Numbered from the stretch's first letter, positions 6,550-12,538 are shown. The stretch: DNA of 14,413 nucleotides from Candidatus Portnoybacteria bacterium CG10_big_fil_rev_8_21_14_0_10_36_7 (GCA_002793835.1 PFDW01000076.1:1-14413), one strand, 5' to 3'. Translations and numbers: made by a program. The notes: generated by a model from the letters alone, not told the origin.

Positions 6550-7578
6550 TTATAAATCAGCTTGATTATTATTCTTTGAGAGTACCGAGGGATAAATGTC
6601 TAGTAGTGTAAGGAATAAACTTAATGCTATAGGACCGATTAAAAAGCCTGTTGGCCCATAAAGCGTTAGTCCTCCTAGAACACTCAATAAAATAAGCACT
6701 GGATGGACATTAGATTTTTTTTCAATTAGTCTTGGGCGTAAAATGTTGTCTGCGAACATTCCCACAATGAAGCACCATGATGCAAATCCGAGAGCCATAA
6801 AAAAATTACCGGTCAATGCTAGAGATAAGGCGGCTGGTATAAAAATTAACATCGTCCCAAAAAATGGTATAAGCGCGGCAATTATTGAAATGGCTCCCCA
6901 CAAAACAGGATTTTCTAAACCGAACATAAAAAACCCTAAACCCACAAAAATTCCTTGAAATATCACAACGATAATTGACCCTTTAATCACAGAGTCAGCC
7001 ATTGTTTCAAGTTTGTTGAATATTTCTTCAGTATTATCAGCAGATAGAGGGCTAATTTTAATGATGGACCTTTTAATCAGTTGTCCGTCTCGAAGTAAGT
7101 AATAAAATCCAATGGTTGCCAAAAGCAAGGTTATCCCAAATCCTGCTATAGCTGTAAATAATGTGCCAATATTATCAACCACTAAACCAAAAAATTGCTT
7201 TGCGTATTGAACAAAATCAATCTCTAACCAAGGTGCGTATTTATTTATAGTTACCGTTACGAAATCAACTAATGTGCCCGCGTTGCCTCTTGAAAATTGC
7301 GTGTACAATAGTTGCGCTTCTTTAAGTATTTGGAAAACAAAAAATGCAATTGGGCCTAAAATTATTATAATACTGATAATTACTGTTAGAGCATTTGCTA
7401 AGTTTTTGTATTTTGGTAAGGCTTTTTTGATGTAATTATGAATAGGTTTAAAAAGGACAGTAAAAAAAATTACTAATATTATTGCGTTTAAATATGGCAA
7501 AAAAATGTAGCCTAAAATTAAGGCACTTAAAATAATAAGACTTAAAAAATATTTAGATTCGATGTCCCGAGTAGCCAT
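6550..7578 (-). CDS. AI-2E family (PerM-like) membrane permease
   Basis: This is a polytopic membrane protein of 342 residues from the chosen start. Typical family features are the hydrophobic N-terminal pair (FLSLIILSALILGYIFLPYL, AIILVIFFTVLFKPIHNYI) and a soluble central region (IKISPLSADNTEEIFNKLE). Late conserved segments are also present: ALIPFFGTMLIFIPAAL, DNILRPRLI, NVHPVLILLSVLGGL and YGPTGFLIGPI. Members export small molecules or act as Na+/H+ antiporters; the cargo is not predictable. The frame stays open upstream to 7710, but that stretch contains the terminator of the previous gene. A TATAAT box at 7585-7590 also lies 6 nt before ATG 7576-7578, so I place the start there (MATRDIESKYF), on a leaderless mRNA. 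ATG 7582-7584 would sit inside the promoter. It begins the operon with the matrixin. Confidence 0.87.
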   Translation of the reverse strand: MATRDIESKYFLSLIILSALILGYIFLPYLNAIILVIFFTVLFKPIHNYIKKALPKYKNLANALTVIISIIIILGPIAFFVFQILKEAQLLYTQFSRGNAGTLVDFVTVTINKYAPWLEIDFVQYAKQFFGLVVDNIGTLFTAIAGFGITLLLATIGFYYLLRDGQLIKRSIIKISPLSADNTEEIFNKLETMADSVIKGSIIVVIFQGIFVGLGFFMFGLENPVLWGAISIIAALIPFFGTMLIFIPAALSLALTGNFFMALGFASWCFIVGMFADNILRPRLIEKKSNVHPVLILLSVLGGLTLYGPTGFLIGPIALSLFLTLLDIYPSVLSKNNNQADL

Positions 7579-7584
7579 GAACAT

Positions 7585-7614
7585 ATTATAACATACTACA
7601 ATTAATAGGTGCAA
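7585..7614 (-). promoter_or_regulatory. Promoter giving a leaderless transcript for the AI-2E-family gene
   Basis: Minus-strand TTGCAC (7609-7614), 18-bp spacer, TATAAT (7585-7590), then 6 nt and the ATG at 7578. The start point expected 6-7 nt after the -10 box coincides with the start codon. The -35 box overlaps the T-tract of the upstream terminator. Confidence 0.6.
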
Positions 7615-7642
7615 AAAAGCCCCACAAATTTCGGGGGGTTTT
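7613..7642 (-). terminator. Terminator downstream of the glutamine synthetase gene
   Basis: On the minus strand a C run (7638-7633) pairs with GGGG (7623-7620) across a 9-nt loop, followed by C and six T residues. It ends the glutamine synthetase unit and rules out the long upstream extension of the AI-2E-family gene. Confidence 0.65.
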
Positions 7643-7648
7643 AATAAT

Positions 7649-8750
7649 TTAAATAAACGAAAACTCTTTATCAATCCAACCGTATCTATGTGGTTCAAAG
7701 CCGTCCCCACAAATCGTATCCAGCAGTGCTGTGCAAGCTTTATGAGAATCTACGTTTGCAGCTGGTCTTCTGTCTTCAAGATATGTGTAGTTTTCGTTTC
7801 TCTCTTTTGAAGACGAGGGAATTCGAACCGAGGCCCCTCTATCCGAAATACCGTACTTGAATTGGTGTATACTACAAGTCTCATGTTGACCAGTTAGGCG
7901 TTTGTCGTTATTCGCGCCATACACTTTAATGTGTTGTTCAGCGCGCTGTTCAAGACGCTTACATGCCTTAATAATAATCTCTTTCTTCTTATCTGTCCGT
8001 ATCTTTTTCGTTGAAAAATTTATGTGGCTTCCAGCTTCGTCCCAATCATCGATCATAGGTTTTGGATCGAGTTTAGCGTATGCCCCATAATTTTCACCAA
8101 GTCTATATAAAAGCCATCTTGTCAGCCATATTTTATCCGATGCTTCCAGTGGGTTAAGCATGCCGATTTGAAATTCCCACTGAGCAGGCATAACCTCAGC
8201 ATTTATACCGGTTATTGATAGGCCTACCTTAATGCACGCATCAAGGTGAGTTTCGACGAGAGGTCGACCATGTATTTCGTCGAGCGCAACGCCATAGTAA
8301 TAACGTCCTTGTGTACTTGGGAACCCCCCACAGGCCAACCCAGAGGATAATCATTTTTTTGAGTATAGTGTGTACTCTTGCTCAATGCCAACCATCGGCT
8401 CGTGTTTTGTGTTATGTACATTCATAGCGTGTCTTAAACCAGACCGAGCATTTGTTGCGTGTGGCTCCCCGTCTAAATATAAGACCTCACACAGAGCTAA
8501 ACATTATTTCCTTTCCGAATCGGGTCTCAATACATATGCGGGCTGGTTTGAGTATCTGGTCACTATAGTGACCAGATACCTGTTCCGCAGAGCTTCCATC
8601 AAAACCCCAGTTTGGCACGTCACATACTTTTTTTATGTCAATTCCACGCAAAATTTTCGTCTTAATCCGAAGCCTATTAGTAGGCCTTTGTCCGTCAATC
8701 CAAATGTACTCTACAATGACATCTTTTATTACACCTTTTGAATGTTTCAT
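7649..8750 (-). pseudogene. glnA: Type II (eukaryotic-type) glutamine synthetase, interrupted by three frameshifts
   Basis: Four frame segments together give a complete GSII of about 366 residues, the enzyme forming glutamine from glutamate, ammonia and ATP. In order: IVEYIWIDG and NWGFDGSSAEQ (8750 to about 8510, frame 1); ALCEVLYLDGEPHATNAR and VGIEQEYTLY (about 8506-8361, frame 2); NDYPLGWPVGG (about 8353-8328, frame 3); then FPSTQGRYYYGVA, GINAEVMPAQWEFQ, GSHINFSTKK, YGANNDKRLTGQHET, DRGASVRI and YLEDRRPAANVD back in frame 2 to 7649. The implied indels are +1 near 8507, +1 in the A7 run (8354-8360) and -1 in the G run (8324-8329). Undoing them gives 1101 nt, a multiple of three. The catalytic motifs look intact, so decay is recent or the indels are sequencing errors. 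The start ATG 8748-8750 has a clear AGGAG. Rows I counted by hand in this gene are about 42-57% GC against about 28-33% in neighbours, suggesting horizontal acquisition. Confidence 0.88.
8552..8579. repeat. 28-bp perfect palindrome inside the glutamine synthetase gene
   Basis: GTATCTGGTCACTA (8552-8565) is followed without a gap by its exact reverse complement TAGTGACCAGATAC (8566-8579). It codes for the segment QVSGHYSDQI, just after the conserved FDGSS motif. It could form a cruciform or bind a dimeric protein. It is not followed by a T-tract, so it is not a terminator. Confidence 0.9.
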
Positions 8751-8833
8751 CCATGCTCCTTTGTAGATGAACCATTGAACAACAATAAGCATTTGTTTAT
8801 TAAGCATATGATTGGTCAATCTATTGATTTTGT

Positions 8834-8866
8834 CAAAAAAACCTCCACGTTGTACGTGGAGGTTTT
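8834..8866 (-). terminator. Strong terminator between the small acidic protein gene and glutamine synthetase
   Basis: Perfect 13-bp stem: AAAACCTCCACGT-type arm at 8854-8866 (minus strand) paired with 8838-8850, loop of three. A run of seven T residues (minus strand, 8840-8834) follows, then GACA. The plus strand has TTTT on the other side, but only opposite an A/T-rich spacer. It isolates the glutamine synthetase unit from the gene at 8913-9158. Confidence 0.85.
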
Positions 8867-8912
8867 AATCTATACATTTGATTTATTAGATATGCCTTAT
8901 TCGCCAGTAGGT

Positions 8913-9158
8913 TTATTTTTCCTCAGTAACTTCAAAGCCTGTACCCAAATAATCTTTGTCTGTAGCCATTTTCCATCTTTTCTCATCAACCTCTACATCA
9001 ATTACCCCTTTATCAAATTCGATTCCCTTTTTCTCCATTAATTCAATTATTTTTGGATCATCGGGTCCAGCTTCAGATAAAAGATTGTGTTCTTCTCTTG
9101 TTAGCTCAATCTTTTTATTTTCAATAATTTCAGTCTTACTACCATCCCCAGTATACAT
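8913..9158 (-). CDS. Small acidic protein, function unknown
   Basis: I do not recognise this 81-residue protein. It is soluble, highly charged and acidic (many Glu and Asp), with no cysteine and no membrane segment. It opens with MYTGDGSKTEIIENKK and continues with LTREEHNLLSEAGPDDPKII, ELMEKKGIEFDKGVIDVEV and KDYLGTGFEVTEEK. The central LTREEHNLLSEAG part predicts a helix and the VIDVEVDEKRW part a strand. Support for it being real is a promoter with 17-bp spacing at 9193-9221 and a strong terminator at 8834-8866, giving it its own transcription unit. No Shine-Dalgarno precedes the ATG; the leader is A/T only near the start. Confidence 0.7.
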   Translation of the reverse strand: MYTGDGSKTEIIENKKIELTREEHNLLSEAGPDDPKIIELMEKKGIEFDKGVIDVEVDEKRWKMATDKDYLGTGFEVTEEK

Positions 9159-9192
9159 TTTTTTTAATTATTTTTTATATTTCCTACTAATA

Positions 9193-9221
9193 ATTATAAA
9201 TGTTGTAATTTATTATTGCAA
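9193..9221 (-). promoter_or_regulatory. Sigma-70-type promoter for the small acidic protein gene
   Basis: Minus-strand TTGCAA (9216-9221), 17-bp spacer, TATAAT (9193-9198). Transcription is expected near 9186, giving a leader of roughly 28 nt. It lies just beyond the cold-shock gene terminator. Confidence 0.7.
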
Positions 9222-9231
9222 TAGCGTAAAC

Positions 9232-9256
9232 AAAAAACCCCGCGAGTTGCGAGGTT
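9232..9256 (-). terminator. Terminator of the cold-shock protein gene
   Basis: Minus-strand stem AACCTCGC / GCGGGGTT (one G-T wobble, loop of five), followed by a T run to 9232. It lies 15 nt past the cold-shock stop codon. A second small hairpin (CACGCG / CGCGTG, 9265-9282) overlaps the end of the coding region. Confidence 0.8.
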
Positions 9257-9271
9257 TTTGGGTTCACGCGA

Positions 9272-9472
9272 TTAGACGCGTGATACTTTTACGGCGTTAG
9301 GCCCTTTTGGGCTTTCACCGACTTCGAATTGAACCGAGTCACCAACTTTTAAATCATTAAACGCTACACCTTGTAGTTCGTTTGAATGAAAGAAAATGTC
9401 AGATGATCCGCCATCTTCGGTAATAAAACCAAAGCCACGGTCAGTCAATCGAGCAATTTTTCCTGTTTTCAT
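9272..9472 (-). CDS. cspA: CspA-family cold-shock protein
   Basis: This 66-residue single OB-fold protein binds single-stranded RNA and DNA and acts as an RNA chaperone in the cytoplasm. RNP1 is GFGFIT (13-18) and RNP2 is DIFFH (25-29). The ending VGDSVQFEV, GPNAVKV is typical. The Trp of the usual 'G.VKWFN' opening is missing; the opening here is MKTGKIARLTDR, which removes one stacking residue but is seen in divergent members. The promoter at 9560-9588 matches consensus exactly and is probably strong. The leader is about 80 nt and has a short tandem repeat. Long leaders in csp genes elsewhere act as temperature-responsive elements, so regulation by RNA structure is possible. No Shine-Dalgarno. 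The gene symbol is by family and paralogues cannot be excluded. Confidence 0.93.
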   Translation of the reverse strand: MKTGKIARLTDRGFGFITEDGGSSDIFFHSNELQGVAFNDLKVGDSVQFEVGESPKGPNAVKVSRV

Positions 9473-9504
9473 CGTATTGATTGTTAATTTGTAAACACAT
9501 AAGT

Positions 9505-9520
9505 AAGTATGTAAGTATGT
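9505..9520. repeat. Tandem 8-mer repeat in the cold-shock gene leader
   Basis: AAGTATGT occurs twice in tandem (9505-9512 and 9513-9520), preceded by a partial copy AAGT (9501-9504). It lies in the untranslated leader of the cold-shock gene, read on the minus strand as ACATACTT units. Confidence 0.7.
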
Positions 9521-9559
9521 TCGACTAGACCACTAAACGCACATTGTTATGTTGTTTCT

Positions 9560-9588
9560 ATTATATCAGGTCTGAATACGTTTGTCAA
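9560..9588 (-). promoter_or_regulatory. Full-consensus sigma-70 promoter of the cold-shock gene
   Basis: Minus-strand TTGACA (9583-9588), 17-bp spacer, TATAAT (9560-9565): both hexamers and the spacing match consensus exactly. The -35 box overlaps the stop codon of the MsrB-like remnant (9585-9587). Confidence 0.9.
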
Positions 9589-9740
9589 GCACTTAGCTTA
9601 TTAGCTTGTATTTTGTATTCAAAATAGGAATACAAAATACTATTTTCATAATAGTTATCGTACTTTCCAGAATTAGGTGCTTCGGTGCTTTTATCTAAAA
9701 TAATTCTCTTTTCATTGTTGGTTAGCTCATTTTCTATCAT
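9585..9740 (-). pseudogene. msrB: N-terminal remnant of peptide-methionine (R)-S-oxide reductase (MsrB)
   Basis: The frame ATG 9738-9740 to TGA 9585-9587 encodes 51 residues: MIENELTNNEKRIILDKSTE, then APNSGKYDNYYENSILYSYF. The stretch ELT..EKRII...STEAPNSGKY follows the start of MsrB proteins (LT..Q..I...KGTE.PFSGKY). MsrB reduces methionine-R-sulfoxide and needs about 130-150 residues. Here the zinc-binding CxxC that should follow near 'SILYSYFEYK' is missing and the catalytic domain is absent, so the product cannot be an active MsrB. The homology fades at a 13-bp inverted repeat (9608-9640). It still has a promoter-like arrangement (9747-9774) with the ATG 6 nt after the -10 box. It could be a decayed gene or a short unrelated protein; the similarity is judged by eye. 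Confidence 0.55.
9608..9640. repeat. 13-bp perfect inverted repeat within the MsrB-like remnant
   Basis: GTATTTTGTATTC (9608-9620) and GAATACAAAATAC (9628-9640) are exact reverse complements separated by 7 nt. No T-tract follows on either strand. Two direct copies of TTAGCTT (9593-9599, 9601-9607) adjoin it. It marks the point where MsrB similarity is lost. Confidence 0.8.
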
Positions 9741-9746
9741 TAATTA

Positions 9747-9774
9747 AGTATACTATATTTAGTTAACTAATCAA
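9747..9774 (-). promoter_or_regulatory. Promoter giving a leaderless transcript of the MsrB-like remnant
   Basis: Minus-strand TTGATT (9769-9774), 16-bp spacer, TATACT (9747-9752), then 6 nt and the ATG at 9740. The spacing is the same as at the AI-2E-family gene. The -35 box lies in the T-tract of the MscS terminator. Confidence 0.45.
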
Positions 9775-9803
9775 AAGAGCGATTCAATAGTTGAAACACT
9801 CTT
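9771..9803 (-). terminator. Terminator of the stomatin-MscS operon
   Basis: Minus-strand stem of 13 positions (9803-9791 with 9787-9775; one mismatch, one G-T), loop of three, followed by TTTTGATT. It starts 6 nt after the MscS stop codon. Confidence 0.65.
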
Positions 9804-9808
9804 CGACA

Positions 9809-10651
9809 TTATGTTTGATGTATATCCCTTTGAGGAAATGGTATTTCAATCCCCTCTTCATCAAAAGCAATTTTTAATCTTTTACGAAGTTCGCCAGCAA
9901 CGTCCCATTGCTTAAGCGGCTTTGTGTCCCCAAGAATTTTTATAATAACAGCTGAATCTCCAAAATCTTCAACCCTTAAAAATTGTGGAGCTTTTATTAT
10001 TTGCTCTTTCCATGTCTTGTCATCCATCAATTCATTTCCGACTTTGTTAACTACGGTAATCACGTGATCTAAATTTGCACTATAGGAAATGCCTATATTT
10101 AAATTAACTCGAGAAAAATGCTTTGAAAGGTTAGAAACCTTTTTAATCTCACCATGGGGCACATGATGAACAACGCCATCAAGGTCCCGTAATATAGTCA
10201 TGCGCATACTGATGTCTTCTACCAACCCACAAGTCTGATCAAAACATACTACATCACCTATTCTATATTGATTTTCAATAATTATAAAAAGACCACTTAT
10301 TAAGTCGCGAATTAGGTATTGCCCACCGAAACCAAAGGCTAAGCCAGCAATTCCAGCAGCCGCTAGTAGTGGCCCAATAGCTATACCAATTTCTTGGAGA
10401 ATCATCATTGATACAACTAGCCACAAGAGAATAGTTATAGAAACAGTAAAAATTCTGATTAAAGTATCTTCCCGTTTTTTTTCGGCGTCCTTGCTTAGGA
10501 ATTTGTCTGAAGAAACAATTTTTCTAACAATCTTTTCAATGAATAGACCCATGAACTTTCTAGCCATCATAGCCACGATAATTATTAAGGAAATTTTTAT
10601 ACCGTGATTATATAACCACGGTGTTAATTTCTGTATGATATCAAAATCCAT
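9809..10651 (-). CDS. MscS-family small-conductance mechanosensitive channel
   Basis: This 280-residue inner-membrane channel opens under membrane tension to release solutes after osmotic downshock. There are three hydrophobic segments: about 18-33, 66-90 (FTVSITILLWLVVSMMIL) and the pore-lining TM3 at 91-122. TM3 has the Ala/Gly packing pattern AAAGIAGLAFGFGGQYLIRD. The beta domain follows (ENQYRIGDVVCFD, GLVEDISMRMTILRDLDG, VVHHVPHGEI), then the alpha/beta C-terminal domain to DEEGIEIPFPQ. The FGFGGQ...RD.ISG and E..Y.IGD motifs are diagnostic. Length is close to E. coli MscS (286). It lies 36 nt after the SPFH gene with no Shine-Dalgarno, followed by its own terminator, so it is probably the second gene of a two-gene operon. 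Confidence 0.92.
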   Translation of the reverse strand: MDFDIIQKLTPWLYNHGIKISLIIIVAMMARKFMGLFIEKIVRKIVSSDKFLSKDAEKKREDTLIRIFTVSITILLWLVVSMMILQEIGIAIGPLLAAAGIAGLAFGFGGQYLIRDLISGLFIIIENQYRIGDVVCFDQTCGLVEDISMRMTILRDLDGVVHHVPHGEIKKVSNLSKHFSRVNLNIGISYSANLDHVITVVNKVGNELMDDKTWKEQIIKAPQFLRVEDFGDSAVIIKILGDTKPLKQWDVAGELRKRLKIAFDEEGIEIPFPQRDIHQT

Positions 10652-10687
10652 AATTTATTAAATTAATATTTATGTAGATGCATTGAA

Positions 10688-11437
10688 TTAGTCTTTCTTG
10701 TTGTAGTTTTCAAACGCATGTAATACTTCAAGTGGTAGTGCGAAGATAACAGTATTTGACTGATCTGAACTTAAATCATTTAAAGTATTTAATGTTCTGA
10801 GATGAAGGGCTCCTTGAGAGGCTGATAATGTTCTTGCAGCCTTGGCTAGATTTTCCGAAGCGATTACTTCTCCTTTAGCTTTAATAATTACCGATCTTTT
10901 TTCTCGCTCGGCTTCAGCTTGTTTACCAATTACTCGTTTCATCTCTTCTGGTAATGTCACATCTTTCAACTCAACAGAGTTTACGGCTATTCCCCATGGG
11001 TCGGTTGATTTATCTACGATGTCTCGAATTCTGTCTGCGACTTGATCACGACTGGAAAGCAATTCATCTAAATTAACTTCTCCAACAACATTTCTCATTG
11101 TGGTTTGCGCCAATTGGCTGACAGCATAATAAAAATTTTCTACTTCAATAATTGCCCTGTCGGCTTCTCGAACTTTGTAATAAATTACAGCATTAACTTT
11201 AACAGAAATATTATCTTTTGTTATTGCCTCTTGGTCTGGAACATCTACTGCCTTAATACGCATATCAACATTCTGGTAACTTTGAAAAATTGGGAATACC
11301 AACCTCCAGCCAGGTTGCATTATTCCGGTAAATTTGCCCAAAGTAAATTTAACACCTTTTTGGTACTGATTTATCTGTTTAATTGATATTAAAATTATTA
11401 GAACTATTGCTATTAATATAGTGTAAAATGTCATCAT
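10688..11437 (-). CDS. Stomatin-like SPFH-domain membrane protein (slipin type)
   Basis: This 249-residue protein has an N-terminal membrane segment (4-19, FYTILIAIVLIILISI) and an SPFH/band-7 domain (about 22-190): QYQKGVKFTLGKFTGIMQPG, VFPIFQSYQNVDMRIKAVDV, TKDNISVKVNAVIYYKV. A charged helix then follows (EEMKRVIGKQAEAEREKRS) with the A.GE...S..L..AA pattern seen in stomatins and slipins. Such proteins form ring- or cage-like oligomers that organise membrane microdomains. A partner protease (NfeD) often accompanies them; here the neighbour is MscS instead. Two ATGs occur at the start (11432-11437) with no Shine-Dalgarno. A promoter at 11518-11545 gives a leader of about 75 nt. Eukaryotic stomatins modulate ion channels, which makes the MscS pairing suggestive but not proof. 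Confidence 0.92.
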   Translation of the reverse strand: MMTFYTILIAIVLIILISIKQINQYQKGVKFTLGKFTGIMQPGWRLVFPIFQSYQNVDMRIKAVDVPDQEAITKDNISVKVNAVIYYKVREADRAIIEVENFYYAVSQLAQTTMRNVVGEVNLDELLSSRDQVADRIRDIVDKSTDPWGIAVNSVELKDVTLPEEMKRVIGKQAEAEREKRSVIIKAKGEVIASENLAKAARTLSASQGALHLRTLNTLNDLSSDQSNTVIFALPLEVLHAFENYNKKD

Positions 11438-11517
11438 TTATTTTGTTAATATTTGTAATATTTTAGAGCTTATAGCGACTTTTTATAACTATAAAATTAG
11501 TTCTAGCTGTTAACTGC

Positions 11518-11545
11518 ATCATACCGCTTAAGATTAATCTGTCAA
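11518..11545 (-). promoter_or_regulatory. Promoter of the stomatin-MscS operon
   Basis: Minus-strand TTGACA (11540-11545), 16-bp spacer, TATGAT (11518-11523). It is divergent from the sigma factor promoter, whose -35 box begins 28 bp away. Confidence 0.6.
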
Positions 11546-11555
11546 TACAAATATT

Positions 11556-11573
11556 AATACTGTTATTAGTATT
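11556..11573. promoter_or_regulatory. Small dyad between the two divergent promoters
   Basis: AATACT (11556-11561) and AGTATT (11568-11573) form an inverted repeat with a 6-nt centre. It lies directly against the -35 box of the sigma factor promoter and 10 bp from that of the stomatin promoter. It could be an operator serving both; inferred from position only. Confidence 0.3.
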
Positions 11574-11601
11574 TTGACAAATTTAGCTTATGTGATATAT
11601 T
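11574..11601 (+). promoter_or_regulatory. Promoter of the sigma factor gene
   Basis: TTGACA (11574-11579), 16-bp spacer, TATATT (11596-11601) preceded by TG at 11593-11594 in partly extended form. Transcription should start near 11608, giving a leader of about 40 nt that contains AGGAGGT. Confidence 0.65.
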
Positions 11602-11647
11602 TGATTCTAGATCTTTAAAATAACTTTATTATAAGGAGGTCCATTAT

Positions 11648-12538
11648 ATGAGTCAGGCCATGATAGTCCGAGAGTTGGTAAAGCTAAATAGAAATAATCG
11701 AATAAGGTTCAAAAAGATTGACAGTAATCTCCTTATGGCGATGAAAAAGGATAGTAAATTGCGTAATAGCGTGCTCTTAACATATTTCCCACTGTTACTA
11801 AGTATGGCTAGCAATAGGTTCATTAAGTTTAATCGTCTCATTAAGGAAAGAAGACCAGGAATACAGATATCAAGTTTTTTCCGCTATGATGACATGATAT
11901 CCGCCGGTTATATAGGGATGGTTGAATGTTTGCTAGGGAGTTACGACCCATCCAAGGGAACATTCTCTAGTCTCGTTGGTTCTTGGATAGTGGGTAGAAT
12001 GAATATGTATTTAACAAAAATGATCCAACCCATAGTTGTGAATCATAGGGCGAATAAAGTTTCAACGGAATTCAGCAAGACAAGATATATGCTTGAGCAA
12101 CGTACTAAGTGTCACGTTGATAGAGATAGTGTTTGGGGATACATCCGTCAATATGAACCCAGGCCAAAGCAAAGGTTAAAAAAGAAAAGAGGGAGAGGTA
12201 ACGGAAGAACAGTAAAATGTGAGCTTTCCTTGCTTGCTTCAAATGCACACACAATTTACTCAATGCATCCAAACGAAGAAGATGGCAAAGAATTATCGGT
12301 AATAGAGATACAAATGTCTTTGGCTAATCAATCTTATGAGCGTGAAATTAGCCAGGTTGAAGCAAAAAAAATTGTAGAAAAATGTCTTGTAGGGTTGAGT
12401 GCGAGAGAGAAGGACATTGTGATGCGACGCGCTAACGATGAAACCTTAGAAGACATCGGAAAGCATCACAACGTTACCAAAGAAAGAATAAGGCAGATTG
12501 AAGAAGAAGCATTTAAAAAAATGAGAAAATGTCTCTAA
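11648..12538 (+). CDS. Divergent sigma-70-family RNA polymerase sigma factor
   Basis: This 296-residue protein directs RNA polymerase to promoters. Region 2 spans about 38-122: LRNSVLLTYFPLLLSMASNR, YDDMISAGYIGMVECLLGSY, DPSKGTFSSLVGSWIVGRMN. Region 4 spans about 249-294: GLSAREKDIVMRRANDETLE, then a helix-turn-helix DIGKHHNVTKERIRQIEEEA. Region 1.1 is absent. Region 3 is not recognisable; in its place is a long linker with a very basic patch (KQRLKKKRGRGNGR, 174-187). Region 2.4, which reads the -10 box, is far from the housekeeping 'YA.WWIRQAI' sequence. It is therefore most likely an alternative sigma factor, possibly of phage or developmental type. AGGAGGT ends 8 nt before the ATG, the best Shine-Dalgarno in the window. 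It is monocistronic with its own promoter and terminator. No anti-sigma factor was found beside it. Confidence 0.83.
   Translation: MSQAMIVRELVKLNRNNRIRFKKIDSNLLMAMKKDSKLRNSVLLTYFPLLLSMASNRFIKFNRLIKERRPGIQISSFFRYDDMISAGYIGMVECLLGSYDPSKGTFSSLVGSWIVGRMNMYLTKMIQPIVVNHRANKVSTEFSKTRYMLEQRTKCHVDRDSVWGYIRQYEPRPKQRLKKKRGRGNGRTVKCELSLLASNAHTIYSMHPNEEDGKELSVIEIQMSLANQSYEREISQVEAKKIVEKCLVGLSAREKDIVMRRANDETLEDIGKHHNVTKERIRQIEEEAFKKMRKCL

Noticed and set aside
7579..7710. N-terminal extension of the AI-2E-family gene up to 7710
   Set aside because: The extra 44 residues translate the end of glutamine synthetase, its terminator (7613-7642) and the promoter (7585-7614). They have no family similarity.
8370..8741. 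Plus-strand open frame of about 120 codons opposite glutamine synthetase
   Set aside because: The minus strand encodes unmistakable GSII motifs here; the plus-strand product has no recognisable features and no start signals.
7649..8750. Programmed frameshifting to explain the glutamine synthetase frames
   Set aside because: Three separate shifts in both directions, with no recoding signals, are far more easily explained by mutation or sequencing error.
9505..9520. Tandem 8-mers as a CRISPR-like or iteron array
   Set aside because: There are only two full copies, no spacers, and they lie within the leader of the cold-shock gene.
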